In this document: piece by piece, positions 53,946 through 63,023 of the stretch
How the letters are laid out: each line of letters begins with the position of its first letter
How positions within the stretch are numbered: position 1 is the first letter of the stretch
Source of the DNA: CAKZNE01 sp963976435
Lineage (GTDB): Bacteria; Bacteroidota; Bacteroidia; Flavobacteriales; Schleiferiaceae
Length of the DNA: 64,000 nucleotides
Reading direction: 5' to 3'
NCBI GenBank assembly: GCA_963976435.1
Contig: CAXBKQ010000010.1
Location: 1 to 64,000, forward strand
Position numbers and translations under genes: made by a program
Notes under the pieces: generated by a model
What the model saw: the letters and a program-made list of their open reading frames with translations, nothing else
Databases searched by the model: none
Told to the model about the DNA's origin: nothing

Positions 53946-54755
53946 TCAGTTTGAAAGCGCCCAAATTAATGCTTTTTCCTTGCTTGCTCTAAAGATACTA
54001 TGATGCTCCTCTTGGGGTTCATCAGAATATTTCCAAGTAAGACCAGGCAAGGGCTTGTTTTCCAAGGTTTTTGCAAGACTTTGGGCATGTATAGATATAC
54101 TTTCTGCTGAGGAGGCAGCAAACCAGAGCTTGGCATTCAATTTTGTCATGGTTTCCAAATAATGAGAAGCCTGTTTTTCAAGATAGTGATCATTCCACCA
54201 TAAGGAAGGGTCCATTGCGATATAGAAATCATAAGAATTTGGGTTTAAAAAGAAACTTTCCATAATAAACAAACCGGCCAAAGATTCTCCAATAATTCCT
54301 TCATATCCATTATGGCGATACCTTCTTTCAATATTAGGTTTAAGCTCCTTATTGATAAAGGCCCTAAATTCTTTTGCCCCATCGCTCAGTGGACAGTATT
54401 TTTCATCCTCTTTCACCTCGGAAAAGCCACTTAAATCTCTTCTTCTATCTGTATTTTCAATTCCTACTAAAATAATGGGTTTAATTTTTTTTTCAGTAAT
54501 GAGTTTAGCAATGGTATTGGCAATATGAGGGAAGTCCTCATTGATCCCTCCATCCAACATATATAGAATGGGAAAGGCCTCATCAGAGTTTTGATATTGT
54601 GCTGGTAAATATATATTTAGGATTCTTTTTTCTTGTAAAATTTCCGATTGTATCTCCATACTTTCATGTTTTGGTATAGGATCAGCTGGAACTTTTTTGA
54701 GGGAACAAGAGCTGTGAAAAATAATCAAGGATAGTAGGGTCCACCTTGTAGTCAT
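53946..54755 (-). CDS. Esterase D/IroE-like lipoprotein hydrolase
   Basis: A 269-residue predicted lipoprotein (lipobox around IIFHSSC, about C17) of the putative-esterase family (PF00756 type). The LYMLDGGINEDF oxyanion region (about 66-77) and the nucleophile in IIGESLAGLF (Ser at about 158) are clear. The His is likely in EEHHSIF near 248. Family members include siderophore esterases and S-formylglutathione hydrolases; the substrate is unknown. It follows a GNAT gene by 12 bp. Confidence 0.85.
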   Translation of the reverse strand: MTTRWTLLSLIIFHSSCSLKKVPADPIPKHESMEIQSEILQEKRILNIYLPAQYQNSDEAFPILYMLDGGINEDFPHIANTIAKLITEKKIKPIILVGIENTDRRRDLSGFSEVKEDEKYCPLSDGAKEFRAFINKELKPNIERRYRHNGYEGIIGESLAGLFIMESFFLNPNSYDFYIAMDPSLWWNDHYLEKQASHYLETMTKLNAKLWFAASSAESISIHAQSLAKTLENKPLPGLTWKYSDEPQEEHHSIFRASKEKALIWALSN

Positions 54756-54767
54756 AAGCTTTCTTTA

Positions 54768-55283
54768 TTAGGTTGATAAAAGTATTAATTGTTCAGAATT
54801 TGAGCTGAAATAGGGCTCTTCTCTAAGAAGTCCAATTTTCCGAAGCAAATGAATTGAAGCCTCATTTTTAGGATGGCAAATAGCAATTATCCGCTCAATA
54901 CCCAAATGAGAATGTCCATAGTCTAGGGTGGCTTTTGCCATTTCATAAGCATAGCCATTGCCGAAATAGGAGGGAAGCAATGCAAAACCTATATCTACAT
55001 CATCAAGTTCATCTCTTTTTAATAAACCGCACATTCCAATTGGAGTTTTACTAGCTTTTAATTCTACCATCCACAGTCCAAAACCAAATTTCTTATAGGA
55101 TTTAAAGGGCCCGTTTTGAAGATAGTTTACAGCGTCATCCACATTTTTAATATTGCGATCGCCGATGTATTTAATCCATTTTGGACTATTGGTAAGTTGT
55201 AAAATAAAAGGGCAGTCAGACTCCTGAAATTCGCGAATGCGTAGTCTTTTCGTTTCAAATAAACAGGGATATTCTTTTTGCAT
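54768..55283 (-). CDS. RimJ-like GNAT N-acetyltransferase
   Basis: A 171-residue GNAT3-type acetyltransferase. F-E-T-K-R-L-R-I-R-E-F near the start is the family opening. The CoA-binding region is LLPSYFGNGYAYEMAKATLDYG (about 105-126; Q/R-x-x-G replaced by YFGNGYA). The ICHPKNEASIHLLRKIG end (about 137-151) is the C-terminal signature. The acceptor is unknown. It is likely co-transcribed with the esterase gene. Confidence 0.88.
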   Translation of the reverse strand: MQKEYPCLFETKRLRIREFQESDCPFILQLTNSPKWIKYIGDRNIKNVDDAVNYLQNGPFKSYKKFGFGLWMVELKASKTPIGMCGLLKRDELDDVDIGFALLPSYFGNGYAYEMAKATLDYGHSHLGIERIIAICHPKNEASIHLLRKIGLLREEPYFSSNSEQLILLST

Positions 55284-55346
55284 TATTCTAGGCCACTAAA
55301 GAATTAACAAGATCCAATTTTTTTGCCAACACTTCTGCTGTTTAGA

Positions 55347-56204
55347 TCAATAAACTAATTCCAAGACCATTTCCTCATCATTCAATTCAAGAATATAAAA
55401 TGATCTATGATTTTCAGATGAAGACTTTTCTTCCTTACCTTTTAATAAATCCAAACAGTAAATACTAAGATACATATGTGGGTTAAGATTTTGGCTACGG
55501 TTGTATTCTATGGCTAGCTTAGAATCTGGGCTTGCTGGGATTATTGTTGATGAGATAAAACCAAAATCCTCCTTTATTTGCCAATATTCATTGTTTTCCT
55601 TTTGTGGGCTAGAAGAGAATTTTAATTTGGAGCCACTTTCTAGTCCCTTAAGAATAGATGGATCAAAATACCATTTCTTGCAAATTGACTTTTTAACCTT
55701 GGCTAAATGGGCCTTTTGCTGGCTAAAATAATCCTTGATCTGCAATTCAAATATATCAAGATAGAAATCTAAATTTGGAGCTTTTTCCTTATTAGTGATT
55801 TTTTGAAAAAGATGTTCATCCTGCTTTATATACCATGAGCGATTTTGTATTTCAGCCTTGTAGTAGGCGTTATTATATCCCATAACTTCCACCCTAGAAG
55901 GGGATTTTAATAAATCAGCCTGGAATTTTATTAATTGGGAAATTTGTGATTTATTTAATTTCACCTTCCATTCTTCAACTTTTTTTTCACCTGTATAAAG
56001 CTCTGTATTGCTTAAGGCATAGAATTCACCATTTTCTTTAATTAATCGAAAATCCCCATTAAGATTGTAGTCTAATTCCATGGTCTTATCCTGAATGAAT
56101 CCATAGGCAAAGGAAATTTTCATTTCCTCCAAATCTGTTTTTGGATTGATTTGCTGATTGGTTGAGGAAGTAATAAAAAATAATAGGCTAAGGATAATTT
56201 TCAT
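55347..56204 (-). CDS. Exported hypothetical protein, 285 aa
   Basis: An unrecognised exported protein. The start chosen is ATG 56204 (MKIILSLLFFITSSTNQQ), which opens a signal peptide of about 18 residues; a Met 12 codons upstream is less likely. The mature part is Lys-rich, with two lipocalin/DUF-like beta stretches (LDYNLNGDFRLI; KWYFDPSILKGLESGSKLKFS, the latter like lipocalin-type stress proteins) and no active site. Single-gene unit. Function unknown. Confidence 0.6.
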   Translation of the reverse strand: MKIILSLLFFITSSTNQQINPKTDLEEMKISFAYGFIQDKTMELDYNLNGDFRLIKENGEFYALSNTELYTGEKKVEEWKVKLNKSQISQLIKFQADLLKSPSRVEVMGYNNAYYKAEIQNRSWYIKQDEHLFQKITNKEKAPNLDFYLDIFELQIKDYFSQQKAHLAKVKKSICKKWYFDPSILKGLESGSKLKFSSSPQKENNEYWQIKEDFGFISSTIIPASPDSKLAIEYNRSQNLNPHMYLSIYCLDLLKGKEEKSSSENHRSFYILELNDEEMVLELVY

Positions 56205-56298
56205 GCTTTTGGTTTTATTGCTTGTCGTTTTGATGTACAAAAAACAATGCCATAAATTGATTTCCCACTACTGTGTAAAACCCGATTTCTGTTGGCCA

Positions 56299-57201
56299 TC
56301 AAAATTCTGACAGCATACTTTTTGCTTCAATAATTCGAGTGAGGCGATCATTCACCGGAGTGCTAATACCATAAATCTCGCCTATTTCTGAAATCAACTT
56401 GTTTTTGGCAGAAAGTTCAACTGGTCTGCCCATTAAGAAATCCGTGAGCATGGAAGAACCCTTATTTTCAGGATAAGAAAGTACTTTTTTTAGACTGGTA
56501 TCCATAAAATCACTTTCGATAAAAGCACCATCTTCTCGAGCCACAGCGATACCCTCTGCCAAAATATCCGAGTATAATATTTGATTTTTAAGATCCTTAA
56601 AAACCCAACAACTTTCTTCCCGAAGACATAATACTGCGCCAAGTGCTGAGCTTTCACATAGTTTTTTCCATGCCATACTGTGAAAATCTTTTAATTGCTT
56701 TATCCTACAATTTGAAAATTTGAAAAGGGAAGAAAACTCCAGGCCTAATTTACTTTTCGCCACGGAAATTACTGGATCTTTCAGGTATTCATAGCTATTG
56801 GATTTTTTATATTGGACTGAACAGTCAATACTACATTCAATTATATTTTCCTCCTTGCAAAATCTTAGATAGTCCTCTTTTAACCTAAGCCCATTCCTAA
56901 CTATAGCGAGCTTTGTTTGCGAATGGATGAGGTTTTTTATTTGGGATAGGGCATTTTGAATTTGATATTGTTTTAAACAAATAATTATCCAGTCTAGTTC
57001 CGGTATAAAGGCTTTTGAACTGCTCAATTGAATGTCTAATTCTATTTCAGAATTTGCCTTTTTTAATTTAATAGCTTCTCGTGGACTCCGGTTGAAAAAA
57101 AACAAGGCATTTTGCTCTAAATTACTATGCAACTCAAGGCTTATTATGCTGCCAATTGCGCCAATTCCAAAAATGCCAATATTTTTTTTTCTGGTTTCCA
57201 T
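56299..57201 (-). CDS. 2-dehydropantoate 2-reductase-like (PanE/ApbA family)
   Basis: A 300-residue NADPH-dependent reductase. The N-terminal Rossmann GIFGIGAIGSIISLEL (about 9-24) has the G-x-G-x-x-G motif. The C-terminal helical domain contains SMAWKKLCESSALGAVL (about 172-188), where the K is the family's catalytic lysine. GSSMLTDFLMGRPVE (about 250-264) is the C-terminal signature with T/S-M-x-x-D. Ketopantoate reduction in pantothenate synthesis is the typical job. Other reductases share this fold, so panE is not certain. It stands 21 bp from the broken GNAT gene. Confidence 0.82.
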   Translation of the reverse strand: METRKKNIGIFGIGAIGSIISLELHSNLEQNALFFFNRSPREAIKLKKANSEIELDIQLSSSKAFIPELDWIIICLKQYQIQNALSQIKNLIHSQTKLAIVRNGLRLKEDYLRFCKEENIIECSIDCSVQYKKSNSYEYLKDPVISVAKSKLGLEFSSLFKFSNCRIKQLKDFHSMAWKKLCESSALGAVLCLREESCWVFKDLKNQILYSDILAEGIAVAREDGAFIESDFMDTSLKKVLSYPENKGSSMLTDFLMGRPVELSAKNKLISEIGEIYGISTPVNDRLTRIIEAKSMLSEF

Positions 57202-57222
57202 TTCAAAATTTAGAGGGGGTTT

Positions 57223-57656
57223 CTATTTCAGCAATTTTTTCATTTTTAAATGGGGGATTGAGTCTTCTTCAAAATAGTCACCTTCAGGGAAATACATATT
57301 CTTCCTATAAAAATTTACTGCAGAATCTCTGGCATGGCAGAGATAGCCTTAAAACCCATTTTAAGGCCCAAGCCTTCACAATACTCCATCATTTGTGAAC
57401 CAATATTTCTATTTCTTAGTTGGTCTTGTACCACCACCCTTTGCATTTTTAGAAAATCATTTTCGGGTACTAGGACTGCCGTGCAAATGATTTTATCCCC
57501 TTGTTTTCCAATAATTTGAATATGATCTTTCTCCTCCTCTAATTCAAAGCTACTAAAGCTGGTGCCCAGTGGTTTTCGTAATATTTCCTCACGAAGTTTT
57601 ACTGCCTTTTGCCAATCTTCGGAATTATGTTCTATGGTGCAAAACTGAATTTCCAT
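57223..57656 (-). pseudogene. GNAT N-acetyltransferase gene with a single frameshift
   Basis: The frame from ATG 57656 encodes a GNAT with MQRVVVQDQLRNRNIGSQMM (acetyl-CoA motif A) and stops after 113 residues at about 57315, at GFKAISAMPEILQ. In the next frame the sequence continues as CHARDSAVNFYRKNMYFPEGDYF and so on to TAG at 57223. CHAR...AVxFYxKxxF is the expected end of ElaA-like GNATs (I-x-L-H-A-R-x-x-A-V-x-F-Y). One base lost at about 57332 explains this; an assembly error is possible. The start of the next gene (57201) is unaffected. Confidence 0.8.
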
Positions 57657-57837
57657 TTAAGATTTTCAAACTAATTTAATGTTTATTCTTGGCTTTTCTC
57701 CTTCTTAAATTGGCTTAATAGTGGATCACCTTTGATATGCTGAAATCTCAAGATGTTCTGAATTTCTTTGGGTTGATTTTAAGAATTTCTATTTGAAAGC
57801 TTAGACGCTTAGACGATAAAGAAATGTTCCTAAAAAA

Positions 57838-58560
57838 TTAAGCCTCAGCCTCTATTATTTTCTGCATTCTTTTAGTATTTCTCTTTTTCCATATTTTTAT
57901 TAGAATAGGATAAAGACCATAAATGCTTCCACCAACACTGCTGGCAAGTACTATGGAAACTTCTTTTAGACTAAAGGAAAGAATCAAGGATAGGAGTGGT
58001 ACTAAAGCCATTATTATCATCCTAGATTTTTGGGATTCGCTATAAAATTTTTCACTAGGACTAAGCTCTGGATATCGATCAATGGCCTTTTTATAAGCCA
58101 AATAAAGGGTGAAATATAATGCTAGAGCGATGCTTCCATAGAATATCATTAGATCTGGAATTTCACTGGGTTTTATGCTCATTTCTATTTCTAGATGAAA
58201 AAACATGCTTGTAAGAAGCTTGGTCATGAAACGCAAAGGATAAACATAAAAGATGACCAAGGCTATAAATATCAAATTCAAAAATTGCAGGGCAAAGCCT
58301 TGTATTCCAAATAGATTGCTAAATGCTACATGTTCTTTCCAAACCAAATAGAGCAAAATTATACTTAAGAGAATGGCAGGAAATGATTTCGCAAAAACCA
58401 ATAAATCAGAAAATGAATTAGCATCGGTAACATTAAAAATCAAAAGGGCAAGGGCTATTCCAAAAACAGCATCCGTTAAATTATTGAGTCTTGAATTTTG
58501 TGAGCCATGAAAACCCAAGTCTGTCTCCTTAATTTGATTTTTAATGAACTGTTCTCTCAT
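57838..58560 (-). CDS. TMEM175/DUF1211-like potassium channel protein
   Basis: A 240-residue six-TM protein. The signature SRLNNLTDAVFGIALALLI (about 23-41) fits R-x-x-x-F-S-D of the TMEM175 family with F to L and S to T changes (R24, L28, T29, D30). Further hydrophobic segments lie at about 58-75, 85-108, 133-155, 180-197 and 203-222. Bacterial TMEM175 proteins are K+-permeable channels; conduction here is inferred from the family. It stands 38 bp from the alpha/beta hydrolase gene. Confidence 0.8.
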   Translation of the reverse strand: MREQFIKNQIKETDLGFHGSQNSRLNNLTDAVFGIALALLIFNVTDANSFSDLLVFAKSFPAILLSIILLYLVWKEHVAFSNLFGIQGFALQFLNLIFIALVIFYVYPLRFMTKLLTSMFFHLEIEMSIKPSEIPDLMIFYGSIALALYFTLYLAYKKAIDRYPELSPSEKFYSESQKSRMIIMALVPLLSLILSFSLKEVSIVLASSVGGSIYGLYPILIKIWKKRNTKRMQKIIEAEA

Positions 58561-58597
58561 ATTTATTCATCCCGTCTTAAAAGGTAATTCATTCTAT

Positions 58598-59572
58598 TTA
58601 TTTCAACCAATTTTCCAAAGCTTCAATAAATAATAATTGTTGGTCTATAAAAACACTGTGTGAGCAATTGCTGAGGTAAAGTAGATTGTCCTCACCAATA
58701 TTACCACTTAGCCTGTCTATTTGATCTTTGGAATATAAACCATCTTCCTTCCCATATATTCCAAAAATGGAAATTCCCTGATTTTTAAGATCTAGCAATA
58801 TAGGTTCCAAATCGAGGGTGGTATAGGCTTCATTCTTCCAAAAGCCTTCTGGGGCTTGCCTTCCCATTTTACTAGCATATTTCATTAATATGCTGTCGGA
58901 GCCAAAGGATTTGTAAATTTTTGTTGCCTGAGGATTTGGATTTTTACAAGTGTAAAAGCCACATTGCATGGCATGCATAAAACAAAAGGAGCTGTATTGA
59001 ATGGAGCTAGTATCCATATCGCGCAGCATTTTAATATATGCCAAATTCGTTTTATCCTTATTATCGGTATATATTTTTTCGCAAGCATTCAGAATGGTTT
59101 TGAAGGATGCTTGAAGTGAAATTGGCGCCCCAATTAATGAAATAGATTGAACCCTTTCTGGAAACTGTTCGGCAAATTTTAAGGCTTGAATCCCTCCAAA
59201 ACTATGACCAATTAAATGGGCGGAACTAATTTCTAAAGAGTCCATAATTTTCATGAGGTCATCATGACTCTCATCAAAGCTATATTCGGCATTCTTTGCA
59301 GATCTGCCTTCCCCTCTGCGATCATAGGTAATTACGTAAAATCCTACTTGTGACAGTTCTTGTGCCGTTGTTCTTTCAAAACTTGCGCAATTATATCCGG
59401 GTCCACCATGTAAAAAGATAATGGGCTTCGCATCTGGCTTTCCAAAGGTTTTGATATATAATCCTTGAGCTCCTAGCTCAGCGCTCATAAGGAATAGGAG
59501 GGATGCTAAAAGCAGGACTTGAGTTTTGGGAAATTTTAGAAAATTTAGGATAGCCCTGAAGTTGATGCTCAT
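58598..59572 (-). CDS. Secreted alpha/beta hydrolase (proline-iminopeptidase-like)
   Basis: A 324-residue exported hydrolase. A signal sequence at about 18-35 (VLLLASLLFLMSAELGAQ) precedes the domain. HGGPGYN (about 54-60) is the prolyl-iminopeptidase-type oxyanion motif, the nucleophile is in LIGHSFGG (Ser at about 122), and the Asp/His are in YGKEDGLY (about 275) and NCSHSVFID (about 306). Usual length 300 to 330. Peptidase or ester substrate unknown. It shares a strand with the AHSA1 gene 72 bp away. Confidence 0.88.
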   Translation of the reverse strand: MSINFRAILNFLKFPKTQVLLLASLLFLMSAELGAQGLYIKTFGKPDAKPIIFLHGGPGYNCASFERTTAQELSQVGFYVITYDRRGEGRSAKNAEYSFDESHDDLMKIMDSLEISSAHLIGHSFGGIQALKFAEQFPERVQSISLIGAPISLQASFKTILNACEKIYTDNKDKTNLAYIKMLRDMDTSSIQYSSFCFMHAMQCGFYTCKNPNPQATKIYKSFGSDSILMKYASKMGRQAPEGFWKNEAYTTLDLEPILLDLKNQGISIFGIYGKEDGLYSKDQIDRLSGNIGEDNLLYLSNCSHSVFIDQQLLFIEALENWLK

Positions 59573-59643
59573 ATTTTATTTTTTTCTATTGCTAAAATGC
59601 AAATCAATTTTTATCTCTAGCTAAGAATCTTCAAAAAAAGCAA

Positions 59644-60138
59644 TTAATTATTTAGCATTCCTGGGAGTTTATCATTCTTATTTCTCAAATCTAGGCCTCC
59701 TTCATAGACTGATTTTAAATTCAACATAAAAAATGACCATCCAGATTCGCAACCCAATCGAATATTTTGTTTGGATTTATTGTCTAGAGGTATATTAGAC
59801 TGGCTAAGTGTTACCATTACACCAGATTCCATTTCTTCTAATTTTATTTCCACTGTACAATCGCCGGCAAATGTAAATTTTATTAAATCTTTCCCATTTG
59901 CTTCTAAGATTTTCCCTTTTTCAGTTACATCGAACAAATACCAGGACCATTGATAGCTATCATTGGCATTTATTTGATCTGATTTCTTTCGTCTTTCCCC
60001 TTTGGGATTTTCAAAATCTGCATTTCTCAAAAACCATTTTTCAAGCTCATCAGCTTTTGCCCATGCATTGTATAATTCTTCAATTTTTGTTTGGATGTGA
60101 ATCTTTTTGTGAAAGCTAGACCAATTAAAATTTTCCAT
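59644..60138 (-). CDS. SRPBCC/AHSA1-family protein
   Basis: A 164-residue START-like protein of the AHSA1 (activator of Hsp90 ATPase 1 homologue) family. KIHIQTKIEELYNAWAKADELEKWF is the family opening (W-x-x-x-D-x-L-x-x-W), followed by strands ending TFAGDCTVEIKLEE and GVMVTLSQSNI, then a long C-terminal helix with GWSFFMLNLKSVYEGG. Such proteins bind hydrophobic ligands; the ligand is unknown. It is preceded 3 bp upstream by a small membrane protein gene. Confidence 0.88.
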   Translation of the reverse strand: MENFNWSSFHKKIHIQTKIEELYNAWAKADELEKWFLRNADFENPKGERRKKSDQINANDSYQWSWYLFDVTEKGKILEANGKDLIKFTFAGDCTVEIKLEEMESGVMVTLSQSNIPLDNKSKQNIRLGCESGWSFFMLNLKSVYEGGLDLRNKNDKLPGMLNN

Positions 60139-60141
60139 GAT

Positions 60142-60321
60142 TTAGGGTTTTGAAGATTTTTTGAAAAGCTGGTAAATTAGAAAAAGCAAACAGAGTGTTA
60201 AGAAAATTATATTCACTGTTTTTGCAAATGGCGGTGTTCCTTCTGGCCAAATTTGACCTAGCAAAACCATGAGGTTAAGAAGGATAAGTATGGCTAAAAA
60301 TATTTTTCTTAGAATTTTCAT
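60142..60321 (-). CDS. Small two-TM protein, 59 aa
   Basis: ATG 60321 to TAA 60142 encodes 59 residues with two hydrophobic segments (about 5-24 and 38-55) joined by a short loop WPEGTPPFAKT, and basic ends (MKILRKIF ... FKKSSKP). It sits 3 bp upstream of the AHSA1-family gene on the same strand, so co-transcription is likely. It is short but has good coding character and a typical membrane layout. Function unknown. Confidence 0.65.
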   Translation of the reverse strand: MKILRKIFLAILILLNLMVLLGQIWPEGTPPFAKTVNIIFLTLCLLFLIYQLFKKSSKP

Positions 60322-60389
60322 TTGATGTTTATTAAAGGTGCTATTTTAGTAAATCGCCCAATAAAACCTCGTTTTCACAGTGCTTTATA

Positions 60390-60965
60390 TTATTTAAATT
60401 GATCTCTAAGCTCAATAAATTCACTCAGAAAGGTATGGTCCTTTTCAAATTTCAAAATTAGTTTAGCATCCTGAATTTTAAAATAATACAAGGCTTGTGA
60501 TTGCATTAATGGTTTAATAGTAGAGCAAATAGACCCAAACAAGTCTTGCTTAGATTTTTTACAATTTCCATAATAGTTTAGGTCCGGAAACAATTTGTTA
60601 TAGCTCGATAATCCCAATTTATCCAGAATATTTGCTTTTCGTATTCGGGCAGAAAATTTCAATTGATGGGAATAAATAGTCCAGGTTGATAAATTAAATA
60701 CACTTTGAAAAAGGGAATAGTCATCTTGGGTATAGCTAGACTTTTCCACTGCTACCTTGGCTTTTGGAATTTCCTTAAAATCAGCGGTACAGTAAAAAGA
60801 CCAGGCTCCATAGGTACCACTTACCATTGCTCCTTCTGCCGCCAGGATTTTTTCTATTTCTAGGCAAACAGATTTGTTTAAATGGAAATGGGGAGAAGAT
60901 TTTTCATTTTCTATGTCAATGGCTTTAAGCATTTGTATTTGGGTTTGAATGAGGAGAAAAAGCAA
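60390..60965 (-). CDS. Hypothetical soluble protein, about 180 aa
   Basis: An unrecognised protein. The likely start is MLKAIDIENEKSS (Met12, ATG 60932); the 11 codons upstream are hydrophobic and Gln-rich and less convincing. The protein is Lys/Ser/Phe-rich, with CKKSKQDLFGSICSTIKPL near 140 and a closing LILKFEKDHTFLSEFIELRDQF. No signal peptide and no membrane segment with the shorter start. Nothing suggests a function. Confidence 0.55.
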   Translation of the reverse strand: MLFLLIQTQIQMLKAIDIENEKSSPHFHLNKSVCLEIEKILAAEGAMVSGTYGAWSFYCTADFKEIPKAKVAVEKSSYTQDDYSLFQSVFNLSTWTIYSHQLKFSARIRKANILDKLGLSSYNKLFPDLNYYGNCKKSKQDLFGSICSTIKPLMQSQALYYFKIQDAKLILKFEKDHTFLSEFIELRDQFK

Positions 60966-61084
60966 TAGCCAGAGATCAGCAATTTCTCATTTTAAGTTTT
61001 GATATTTTCAATTGGCAAAATCCAGGATCACAATTTTCTAAAATACAATTTATGAAGCTCTTATTCTAGTTTTAGGCCTTAAGA

Positions 61085-61834
61085 TTATGGGAAATAATGC
61101 TCAAGTACAACTTTGCTAAGGCTAAAACATCCAACTAGGAGAATAAGTATTAAGGATATGCGCTTAAATCTTGCTTGAGGAATAAAATTTAATATCCATT
61201 TCCCAATATAGGTGCCTAAGAAACCAATCACCACTAAAAAGGGTAGATAAATAAGAATTTCCTTTTTGATATATCCATTTTGGAAATAGACAATGGTGCG
61301 AGTAAGGTCTATGAAGAAATCAATAAATGCCGAAGTAGCAATAAAAACACTTTTTTCTAGGTTGAAAGCTGCCATCGTTAATCCTCTAATAGCCCCGCCA
61401 GTCCCTAGAAGTCCTGCTGAAAACCCAGAAAGAATTCCGCCATTGATGGCATTTCTTTTTGTTGGGGAAATGATTAAATTCTGTTTGATTAGAAAGAGCA
61501 AACTCAAACCAATTAAAAATATGGCTAAAAGAATTTCCAAAATTCCACCTGCTAATATTTTGGAAAGAAGACCTCCAATTATGACGAAGGCCACTGATGG
61601 AATTCCAATATTTAACAACAGTTTTTTATCCAAGCCCTTCTTAAATAACATGATTTTACTCAAGTTACTCGTAACATGGAAAATAGCGGTCATTCCTAAA
61701 ACGCTGTGAAAATTAAAATAGAAATTCCCTAAAGGCACAAAAAAGACGGATGATCCAAAACCACCAATGGTCCCTAAAATTTCTGCAACCAGGACTAGTA
61801 TTAAGAAAATATAATTGAGTTTATTCAAAATCAC
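61085..61834 (-). CDS. TSUP/TauE-SafE family membrane transporter, second copy
   Basis: A 249-residue seven- to eight-TM inner-membrane protein of the TSUP family, with GTIGGFGSSVFFVPLGN (about 21-37) and GLLGTGGAIRGLTMAAF (about 139-155) as the two repeat signatures. The substrate is unknown; sulfite-like anions are typical. The start is unusual: the frame begins at GTG 61834, and that codon is the terminal CAC of the MITE-like element (61832-62238). The next Met is at codon 49, inside the membrane domain. The insertion may thus have replaced the original start and promoter. Confidence 0.83.
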   Translation of the reverse strand: MILNKLNYIFLILVLVAEILGTIGGFGSSVFFVPLGNFYFNFHSVLGMTAIFHVTSNLSKIMLFKKGLDKKLLLNIGIPSVAFVIIGGLLSKILAGGILEILLAIFLIGLSLLFLIKQNLIISPTKRNAINGGILSGFSAGLLGTGGAIRGLTMAAFNLEKSVFIATSAFIDFFIDLTRTIVYFQNGYIKKEILIYLPFLVVIGFLGTYIGKWILNFIPQARFKRISLILILLVGCFSLSKVVLEHYFP

Positions 61835-62238
61835 ATGAGTCCTAAATAAAATTTATTGCTAAAAAAATGATTTAATTTTGTTCATTTTTGGCTTGACCCA
61901 AAAACGAACCAAAAAGGTCAAGGCTTACAATAAAATGGAAATCTGCTTTTCATAGAACCTAAGTTCGGTTGGGTGATCTCTTCATCCTTCAGAGCTACCC
62001 AATCTCTCTAAGGCTCCATTTCAATCAAATCACCATTTTCTTGAAGGCCAAAAAAAGCTACAAACAAAATTCCCTTATTTGTATTGACCAAAAAAACTTG
62101 ATCAGCCTTTCTGAAATTTATGTAATAAAGAATTTCTCGGATAATATGGCTTAGTTTTGTTAAACGCAAATTTATTCGGTTAAAAGACTGAATATCAAAG
62201 TTAAAATTCTGTGACTAAAATTATTTAGGACGGCTGTG
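61832..62238. mobile_element. MITE-like element, copy 2
   Basis: A 407-bp element in inverted orientation to copy 1. Terminal inverted repeats are CACATGAGTCCTAAATAAA at the left and CACAGCCGTCCTAAATAAT (read inward) at the right, with matches at CACA and GTCCTAAATAA. A perfect 9-bp direct repeat ATTCAAAAT flanks it (61823-61831 and 62239-62247). It carries a shorter tip hairpin (CTTGACC / GGTCAAG) than copy 1. There is no transposase. Its left end coincides with the start codon of the TSUP gene. Confidence 0.88.
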
Positions 62239-62309
62239 ATTCAAAATAGATTTTTAGTCCTTTTTTGGAATTCACATTTCTGGGCCCTTTTCTTTTGACA
62301 AAGAGCTGT

Positions 62310-63023
62310 TTACGATTCTTCCTCTTCCTTAGCTTTTAAATTCTTACTTAAGGAAATGCTAATAGTATAATTCTCCTTATTCAATAAAATGATGTCTGAT
62401 GGAATTTCATTATTAGTCATTTGATTTGGATACAGATGGTAAATAGCCTTCATTTTTGAATCGATCTCAATGCCCTTTTCCTTAGCATCATAAACTATCC
62501 AAGGAGGGATAAAGGCCCAATCCAAATTTTTCATTTTTCCGATTGTCTCCGCACTTTCCGTATCACCAGAGAGATAAATCTTTTTTCCATGCCATGTTAT
62601 TAAGTAGGAATAATGACGAAGCGTAAATCTATGTTTAGTTTTAAAGGCTTCGATTTTGAAATTGGGATTATCCTCGCCAATTTTCTCCAGGGCAGAAATA
62701 TTCCAAGAGCCATATTTTTTCCCCTTTTTCTCCTTCAAAATTCGCCGCATTAACTTTCCAGAATAGTGATCCTTGTGTTTGTGAGTAAAAAGAAAAATCG
62801 AGTTTTCATGAACCTTTTCTAATTGAGTACTATCGTATTCCATATAATTATAGGCCCCAGATTGATAAGGAAAATCGCTGTAAATATGTAAATCTCCATC
62901 GGTCATATACAATCCGCAATTACCAATAAATTGTATGCTTATCTCCTGATTTTTAGCCGCCAAATCCGAATTTGAGATAAATAAGGTAAATAGAATGAAG
63001 CAGGTCTTGAAAGTATTTAGCAT
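62310..63023 (-). CDS. Exported MBL-fold metallo-hydrolase
   Basis: A 237-residue metallo-beta-lactamase-fold protein of the UlaG/YycJ-like group. The start chosen is ATG 63023 (MLNTFKTCFILFTLF), giving a signal peptide of about 23 residues (ends DLAA/KN); a Met 13 codons upstream is less likely. The metal site is H-x-H-x-D-H in FTHKHKDHYSG, with the second ligand D in LSGDTES. Family substrates range from phosphodiesters to lactones; an exported form is unusual, and the substrate is unknown. Single-gene unit. Confidence 0.87.
   Translation of the reverse strand: MLNTFKTCFILFTLFISNSDLAAKNQEISIQFIGNCGLYMTDGDLHIYSDFPYQSGAYNYMEYDSTQLEKVHENSIFLFTHKHKDHYSGKLMRRILKEKKGKKYGSWNISALEKIGEDNPNFKIEAFKTKHRFTLRHYSYLITWHGKKIYLSGDTESAETIGKMKNLDWAFIPPWIVYDAKEKGIEIDSKMKAIYHLYPNQMTNNEIPSDIILLNKENYTISISLSKNLKAKEEEES

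Noticed and set aside
61293..61709. 138-codon frame opposite the TSUP gene
   Set aside because: It is antisense to a membrane transporter with two clear family motifs; such frames arise from the hydrophobic codon pattern.
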